Shown piece by piece: positions 57,660 through 64,000 of a DNA stretch of 64,000 nt. Origin of the DNA: Lepeophtheirus salmonis. Its lineage: Eukaryota > Arthropoda > Copepoda > Siphonostomatoida > Caligidae. How positions within the stretch are numbered: position 1 is the first letter of the stretch; each line of letters begins with the position of its first letter. Where the stretch lies: contig NC_052137.2 of the NCBI RefSeq assembly GCF_016086655.4, positions 18,825,041 to 18,889,040 of the forward strand. Direction: 5' to 3'. The notes under the pieces were generated by a model. It made no database searches, was not told the origin of the DNA, and worked only from the letters and a program-made list of their open reading frames with translations. Position numbers and translations under genes: made by a program.

Positions 57660-59345
57660 AATTATTACTTATAAAAGAAAAAGCTGTAGTCAGTCAACTC
57701 CAAAAAAACGGTATTTTCTGTTTTTAAACACCGCTGAACAATATTTTATAAAATTCAAAAAAATATATATATATAAACACTATCAAACCCCAACAGACAC
57801 ATTTAAAAGACATTGATTTAAAAACATTTCCTTGACGAGTCTATTCTGTCTTAATGATATATTTATTTAGAAATCACCATTATGTTCTCTTGGGAAATAA
57901 ATGGTTTTTTTTTGTTTTTTTCTAGATCTTGTTAAAGTGGAATTATTAAATTTTTTGTGAATGCTTTAAATTATTACAGAATTTTGTAAAACTTAACGAT
58001 AGACACCATTAAAAGTTCTTTTATTCCTTTGGTTATTGTAATTAGAATAATTAGAAATGACTTCCTCCTTCCTCTATAATGATGAAGATACATACTTAAA
58101 TTAACTCGCTAATCCTCTCCCTATTTCCTTTTTTTAATTCGTATTCAATATACATTCTCCCTTTTTCCGTTTGGGCAATGATTTGTTTTTGAATTTTTTT
58201 TTTTTTTTTTTTGCATTTTTAGATCGACAACTTATACATTAAAAAAAAACTTTATGACACGGGATATCGATCTTGTTTTACAAAAAAAATCAACTTATTT
58301 GCGTGTAAACAAACTTGACATCCAGTGCCCAGGAATCATGTCTGATCAGAATAAAACATAGCCCTAGGTACGTGAATTAGAATTTTGAACAACTTTTATG
58401 TTATGTCTAAAGTCTGTACATGTCATAAGTTTATCTTAGTATGTATTTTCATTATGGTTGAACGAGGATAGAATTTCTTATTATTATGTTGTCTATCGAC
58501 AAGTATTACTAAATTCTGGAGTTATTCAAAGCATTAATAAAATTATTCGAAATAAAATATATAATACGTATACGTCCTAGTCTACTATACTATTGAATTA
58601 TAATAGATTTATTATATTACAAATTACTTTAACAAAAAAAAAAAAAACTATTTGGTGCACTCTTCTCTTCCGAATGAAGGTAAATTTACATTTAATATCG
58701 AAATAAAAACGTCAGAAAAGTATAATAAATTTAAAATTTAACTCAAAAGTATAAGATTTTAAAAGTCACTAATTTCGAAGGTCGCCCACATTCTACAACT
58801 TTTGGTCGCTCATAAATAGATTTTCATTCACTTAGAAGATGAGCGATTGTAAATAAAAACATTGATTTTTTAAGTAGAAAATGAGAGCCACCCAAATCCA
58901 GAGGTTTTGTTAATCCAATAAAAACTTTTTTATTATGTCATATAATTTGAAATACCATCAAATTTCTAAATTACTAATCTATTGATATATATGTCATTGT
59001 TTCAGATTCGTTAAAAAATTATGTCTATACTTGTTGATCGTGTTATGAGCACAGGTAAGTTCCAATATTATACTATTTTTCAACCATGGAATTCTAGAGA
59101 CCTGGAATAATCAACAGAATTGTTATTCCCACATGAGGGGAATGTAAAAAGGGTAATTGGTTGGAAAAAGAGTAAAGGTCATTATTTATTCAACTCCTTC
59201 AAAAGGGAAATTAAAAAAAAAAAAAAAAAGTTAAGCTGTACGCCTGATCATTAACTGTGTCTAGAATTCTAGGATTTTACCCATAGATTAACTAATTTCG
59301 TATTTCCGCCCTTATTTTAAACTCAGTATATCTTGTACATTATTA
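57660..59345. other. No recognisable gene
   Basis: AT-rich, with poly-T at about 58193-58212 and poly-A at about 58633-58647. Nothing assigned. Confidence 0.5.
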
Positions 59346-59350
59346 AGTAC

Positions 59351-60041
59351 AACAGATCATACGATAAAGTATTGTAAAGTTGTGAGTGTGTACTACACCC
59401 GCTTTTTGTACAGTATTGCGCCCGGTCAGTTCAGTGGTGAATTATCGTCCTTCATGTATAGAGGTCTCAGAGGAAGAATTTCGCCATATTTTACCTTTTT
59501 ACTACCTAAAAAGGAAAAATGCGACAAAACTCGAAAGCAACCAAGACAATTTGCGATGATTTGATTCGTGTTGCACAACAGTGGTTTGAGATATTTTCTT
59601 TGCTCAATTCTTCCCTCTACTATTAACAACTCGACTATTTGAAGCTGGTGATCGAAAAGAAGCAACCAGCATTGGTGAATAGGAGATAACAAGATATCAT
59701 CAAGACAACACCAGGCCACAAATATCTTTGATGTCACGCCAGAAGCTCTGGGAACTTGGATAGAAAGTTCTTATAAATCCTCCTTACAGTCTGGACATGG
59801 CACCAAGTAATGATCACTTGTTACTTTCTACGGCCAACGCACTTTGGGGTTCTAATTTGGCCTCAATAGAGGCCTGTGAATATGAGTTGTCCGAGGTTTT
59901 TGTTTCTACGAGAAGTTGGATTCTAATTGGAACAAGTTATCTAACAGAACAGGGTATACTTGGCTTAAATCAGATGATTATAGCACTTCTTATAAGGCAT
60001 TGAAATAAAGCGAAAAATACAAAATTACTTTTACCCAAACC
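59351..60041 (+). pseudogene. Irritans-like mariner, internally deleted, copy 3
   Basis: Plus strand. EFRHILPFYYLKRKNATKLE is the N-terminus. CTTVV (shifted VAQQWFE; 'gcacaacagtggtttgag' at 59574) is followed at once by 'tgctcaattcttccctctac' and QLDYLKLVIEKKQPALVNRR. The second and third Asp blocks are shifted: 'caagacaacaccaggccacaa' stands for QDNARPH, and LTVWTWHQVMITCYF for SPDMAPSDHHLLLS. ASIEACEYELSEVF and the C-terminus follow. The 3' terminus 'aaaattacttttacccaaacc' ends at 60041 and is the complement of the ends at 22355 and 32846. The internal junction is the same as in copy 1. Confidence 0.85.
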
Positions 60042-60359
60042 AATTATTTAGTGTAATTGTAGATATGATATAATCCAAAAGGAAAATTACGTAAACTTGG
60101 TCCAGATATGCACATCTGTAATTATTTGAATCATTATCTTAATTTGATTTACAGGGAGATCAATTCAGCCTTATGATATTTATGACGTAGTTAGTAAATA
60201 CGTCATTTTAGCAGTTGTAGTGACAATAAAAGAGCGATTAGGAAAAATCATAAGACCAATAAAATTAATCAGGACTTGACTTAAAGGACCACGTGGCGTC
60301 ACTCGCTTCTTTTTAGGGGGGGACTTACACTTGTACTTTGTGTTATGTCGACATTATTT

Positions 60360-60730
60360 ATTCGGTCCAGTCCATTCACAGGACTATCGGTCTTTAGGAC
60401 TGTCAATCATTCGGACAGGTCTTCAAGACCATTAGTCATAAAAATATCGATGGTTTATTAAGCCAAATAAGATACAGGTATGTATTAAGAGCATTGCACT
60501 TATCATTCTTGCAAAAAATACTCCTATTTTCATTATAAACAATATAGTAATAACATATATAATTTTTTCTTAATTACATACTTTAATTTATTATAAAAAA
60601 AGGGAAGCACCTCCATGACGTAACAAGGGATCAATTTTACCTTCTTTAAGGACCGACAAGTAGAAGTGGACTGGACTGCGTTCCTCGGTCTTAAATAAGG
60701 ACTTATAATTCCCCCAAAAATCATCAGTGT
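60360..60730 (+). repeat. Dispersed repeat family R1, copy 3
   Basis: The fullest copy. A left flank has several 'ggactgtc'/'ggacaggtc' strings. Then 'aagccaaataagatac', 'gtatgtattaagagcattgca', 'cttgcaaaaaatactcct', 'tgacgtaacaagggatc' and 'ctttaaggaccgacaagtag' follow, ending 'cttaaataaggacttata'. Non-coding. Confidence 0.6.
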
Positions 60731-61029
60731 TACAACTTTATACATAGATGTTCTCTCTTCACTAATTCTATAATAATGGTAACACCTTTGAAAAATAAAA
60801 TAAAACATGCAGAGATTGCTAACGAGAAAAAACCACCCCACCTTCAAGGACATATTTTACACACCTCTTTTTATGCTCCATCAATATAAAATAGTAGTAT
60901 AAAAGCATTGACATTTAAAAAAAAATATTATGTATGCAGTAACTTATGAAAGCTATTTATAAAAGAAAAAACAAATTATTGTGTCAAGTTCACGACTCAA
61001 TAATTAAATTTAGGAGGAAAAAGATTTTA

Positions 61030-61700
61030 TTTGTGGTCATCAACACAAAAGCAAGATAGAAGGAGTGTGAATTACATTTGTGTTGTTGGAAGAATTATAA
61101 TTATCAATTTCTATCGACAAATTATTCTTTCGAACCCTTTAAGTCTACCACAAATTGCAATTAAAGTAGCCAAAAAACGATCGTCACAAAAATTGACAGA
61201 TTTTATTTGTAAAGGGATTTATAGGGGCAAATATAAGTATAATAATTCAAATAAAGGTAAAAAAAACTAAAGCTAAAATTATTGGCTGTCTTAACTTATC
61301 CCATTAATTTAAATATAAACCTTATAAGTGACTCAGATATGTCCATGAAATATTTGGTTGGTTGTATATATGATGCATCAAATCAAAAGTAAGTTAGAAA
61401 ACTTTTTTTTCACAAAATCGAAAATGGGTTACACTTACATTTTTTAATAATTGTCGTCAATTTATTTAAACAAATTATTCTTAAATAATCTTCGGGTGCG
61501 TCACAAATAAAACTCTTACAGTAGGCAAAGTTGATTGTCACCATAAAAGAATGAGAAGTTATAGGATTTTATTAGAAAATATATAAGTATTTTAAATCTA
61601 AGAAAGGTTCTAAGCAATAGCTAAAATTCTTGGGTATCCACAAATTTGATTACAATGCCTATAATTGAGGTAAATATGTCCATGAAATGTTAGACTGTAA
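61030..61700 (+). repeat. Dispersed repeat family R2, two successive diverged units
   Basis: Unit 1 (about 61035-61390) has 'caacacaaaagcaagatagaa', 'aaccctttaagtctacc', 'cgtcacaaaaattgacag' and 'tccatgaaatatttggttgg'. Unit 2 (about 61390-61700) restarts with 'aaaagtaagttagaaaac' and repeats 'gttgattgtcaccataaaag', 'tttaaatctaag' and 'tgtccatgaaatgttagactg'. The 79-codon frame at 61031-61270 lies inside and is probably chance. Confidence 0.55.
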
Positions 61701-62053
61701 ACAAGTAAAGCATAAATATTCTAGGGCTAGGGTGGGATAGGAGTGGAATTCATTTGCACAATTGGGATCCTGTTTGTTCCCAAATTAATCCGAGTTTGAG
61801 TAAGTGGAGAGGGTTAAATTTTCAGAAGAGGATTGACCTTTATTACATCCAGGTAATAACTTCTATACTTTATGCAGCTACGGCATCATGAAGGAATGCT
61901 GAAAACGCCATACTAGAAGAAGAAAAAATAGTTACCAAAATTGTTTGATAAAAGTTATTCTGAAGCTATTGAAATACCTAAAGCACAACTGATTGGAGGA
62001 ATTTCTCTTTTCTCGAAATAATCCCTAAAATTTACATAAAGATAATTATAAAT

Positions 62054-62452
62054 ATGTCAAAACACCCAGCCTTGGAATGGAGGAGTATAATTACAACAAT
62101 GGATATATATTCCAGAATGAATCATCTGAAAATGCAAGCCTGTATATCAGGGAGATTCATTAATGGATATAATCCAACAAAATTTAGAAAAAGTTTTTTC
62201 TTTTTCACTAACCTCAACAATCCCACATCTCTTGAGGAATATGTAATCAATAATGGAATTCTTACCATTCATGATATTGCTAATTTTGTATCATTAAGGA
62301 ACGGAATATTCAAGTTTCCCCTCATGAGATCAGCTAATACCCACAGTAAATCTTGCCTGTTGTATCTTAAAATAAAAATTCATGGTTCATCAGAGGCAAG
62401 GGGAAAAATTTGTGATGGTCATATCAAGTTGTTAGGGCTCCCGGAAAATTGA
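62054..62452 (+). CDS. Unidentified 132-codon ORF (doubtful)
   Basis: The longest frame not explained by a transposon. It starts MSKHPALEWRSIITTMDIYS and ends HGSSEARGKICDGHIKLLGL. It has no signal peptide, membrane segment or domain that I recognise. Composition is mixed (Ile, Asn, Lys and Phe rich), as expected from AT-biased chance frames, yet the region is less A/T-homopolymeric than its flanks. A further frame nearby, 62693-62797, reads YVLHPQELRAIVVAKAAKHA and looks protein-like. Both could be remains of one old gene or retrocopy. I cannot assign a function. Confidence 0.2.
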   Translation: MSKHPALEWRSIITTMDIYSRMNHLKMQACISGRFINGYNPTKFRKSFFFFTNLNNPTSLEEYVINNGILTIHDIANFVSLRNGIFKFPLMRSANTHSKSCLLYLKIKIHGSSEARGKICDGHIKLLGLPEN

Positions 62453-62692
62453 GGAATAAATAATGGCAGAAAGTTTAATGCTCAAGTTCAAATCTCGGCT
62501 GATTAATTAAGTTTTTATGGTATGCAAGGATTGTGGTAAACTTTTTAATAAGACTCTACATGCTTCTATGGATTTTTCCACTTTGGGTATTTTAAAGTCC
62601 TGGTAAAGTTACATATAAAAGAGTAAGAACATGCTAATACTAAAGTTGTGTTGTTTTATTCAGAATCTCCAAATGAGAGGAGTGTCATCTGA

Positions 62693-62797
62693 AACAGAAT
62701 AACAAATAATTATGTGTTACATCCTCAGGAGCTGAGAGCAATTGTTGTTGCTAAAGCAGCAAAACATGCTGTGATTTACGTTAAAGTTCCGTCTTAG
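62693..62797 (+). pseudogene. Possible short coding remnant
   Basis: A 34-codon frame with an Ala/Val-rich stretch (LRAIVVAKAAKHAVIYVKVP) unlike AT-driven chance translation. A stop is immediately upstream and TAG lies at 62795. It could be a terminal exon or pseudogene piece linked to the ORF at 62054. Unidentified. Confidence 0.2.
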
Positions 62798-62799
62798 AG

Positions 62800-64000
62800 G
62801 AATAATTCGAGGCATTTGCCTGAAGAAGAAATTTAGTACATTCCGTTTACTTCAAGACACAAATTAAATGCATTGAAAAGGATTTTAAGAAAATATATAT
62901 TTTAAATTTCTTAGTTTAATTGTGAATGCCGTATTTTTTATTTTCGATTTTATTGATTTTGTCAGTTTCATATTTTTATATTTTAGTAACACTGTGATAT
63001 AACCTTAACCCGAAACTTTAATTTTACAACAAAATGTTTACTATGTATATATTTACGTAACTGCTTGGGTATTTAAGAGTAAGAACGAAAAAGAAGAAGT
63101 AAATTTGAAGGTTAAAAAGAAATTCGGATTTTCTACATATCTGTTCATTATTGTTTTTATGTTGAAGCATCACATTTGTTGATATAATAGATAAGAAAAC
63201 TTTGTTTTTAAATGTAATTAATGTTAATTGTATTTATTCAACTATCAAGTTAATCCTGTTTAAACAAATTGACGAAAATTATGTTGGAAATAATTTTATA
63301 ATACTAATGACCATCAAAATTACAATTAAATTTTTGAGAGCTTGACATATTATTTTATGTTATACGATAACAATGCAGAAAAGTTATACAGAAGTACAAT
63401 ATACAAGGTGACTGTTATTTTTTTTGAACGTGCATTAAGGTTTTAAAAGTATTTTAAATGCGTATTACACTATGGTTTTATAGGTTCTTAATATAAGAAT
63501 TAATATCGGTGATGTCGGGGAAGAGGATTTTTTACGAAATATGACGCATTCGGATAACATTCGTTCATTTTTTGAGGAAAAATTCTACCAAATCGTTTTT
63601 TGCCAAGTCCATCCCGAGTTCACGGGACTTTTATTCATCCTCAAAAATGCCCCAAATTTTAAAACCCTCTCAACAAAAAACTCATTTATACAAATATATA
63701 AATTAACTTACCATTTCAATTCGTTTAAGATTTTTTTGTTTAAGGACCGCCACATTTCACAATATTAATTGGTTACCACCTTATCCTTGGGATTTAAAAA
63801 TTAGTTTGTAGGGATCTTGCAGAGGATAATTCCTTTTATACCATACCGCGTATCGGGAAAGGTGTACGCCGTTATTACCGAACTGTGAGTTTAAAGTACC
63901 GTCCAGCCCTAATAGATAAAGTGTATCTTCTTGCTTCGTTTTCGTGGGGCACTGTGAGCTGGAGCAGCATAGTTTTAAAAAAGATATAGCATCAAAATAA
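62800..64000. other. Unassigned end of window with a 95-codon open frame
   Basis: 63484-63768 is open on the plus strand (GDVGEEDFLRNMTHSDNIRS near its start) without a recognised domain. At 63402 'acaaggtgactgttatttttt' resembles a transposon edge, but no partner was found. Nothing else is supported. Confidence 0.3.

Overview
This 64 kb window reads as AT-rich, gene-poor, repeat-dense DNA from an animal nuclear genome. Several things argue against a bacterial, phage or organellar origin. There is no long intact ORF; the longest open frames are about 130 to 145 codons. Most recognisable coding sequence is decayed arthropod-type mariner/Tc1 transposase. There are tRNA-derived SINEs, Helitron-like and hAT-like non-autonomous elements, poly-T and TA microsatellites and several dispersed repeat families. 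The mix of many mariner-like (MLE) lineages in an AT-rich background would fit a parasitic copepod such as the salmon louse. That host assignment is inference from general familiarity and is not proven by the sequence. I found no confident host protein-coding gene, rRNA, functional tRNA or CRISPR array.

Layout. 0-9 kb: a dispersed repeat carrying TGACGTCA, tandem hairpins, an MLE with both ends (2925-3794), an MLE DNA-binding fragment, one hAT terminus and SINE pieces. 9.9-16 kb: an internally deleted MLE, a Helitron-family copy without a 3' end, a second deleted MLE and a SINE. 17-21 kb: a 3'-half MLE, then a related MLE split by about 0.7 kb that holds a Ser/Asn/Tyr-rich ORF, then the best SINE. 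21.8-25.6 kb: three MLEs, two of them abutting. 26.6-28.6 kb: a 509 bp hAT MITE with target duplications and a 1.05 kb Helitron-like element. 30.7-35.7 kb: a 574 bp mellifera-type mariner deletion derivative, an irritans-like relic and a second 1.06 kb Helitron-like element with textbook A|TC...CTAG|T ends. 36-42.7 kb: MLE relics, an AT minisatellite and two more copies of the Ser/Asn/Tyr-rich segment. 45.2-45.5 kb: a 108 bp tandem repeat. 47-53.4 kb: almost featureless. 53.5-60 kb: four MLE relics and one Helitron 5' fragment. 60-64 kb: dispersed repeats and small unidentified ORFs.

How the parts relate. The window is mainly a graveyard of cut-and-paste transposons. Different MLE lineages repeatedly show the same outcome: the N-terminal helix-turn-helix half and the C-terminal part survive while the catalytic middle is lost. 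Two irritans-like copies 37 kb apart share the same internal junction, so at least one deletion derivative seems to have been copied as such. Helitron-like and SINE families are present in several copies and would have depended on proteins encoded elsewhere.
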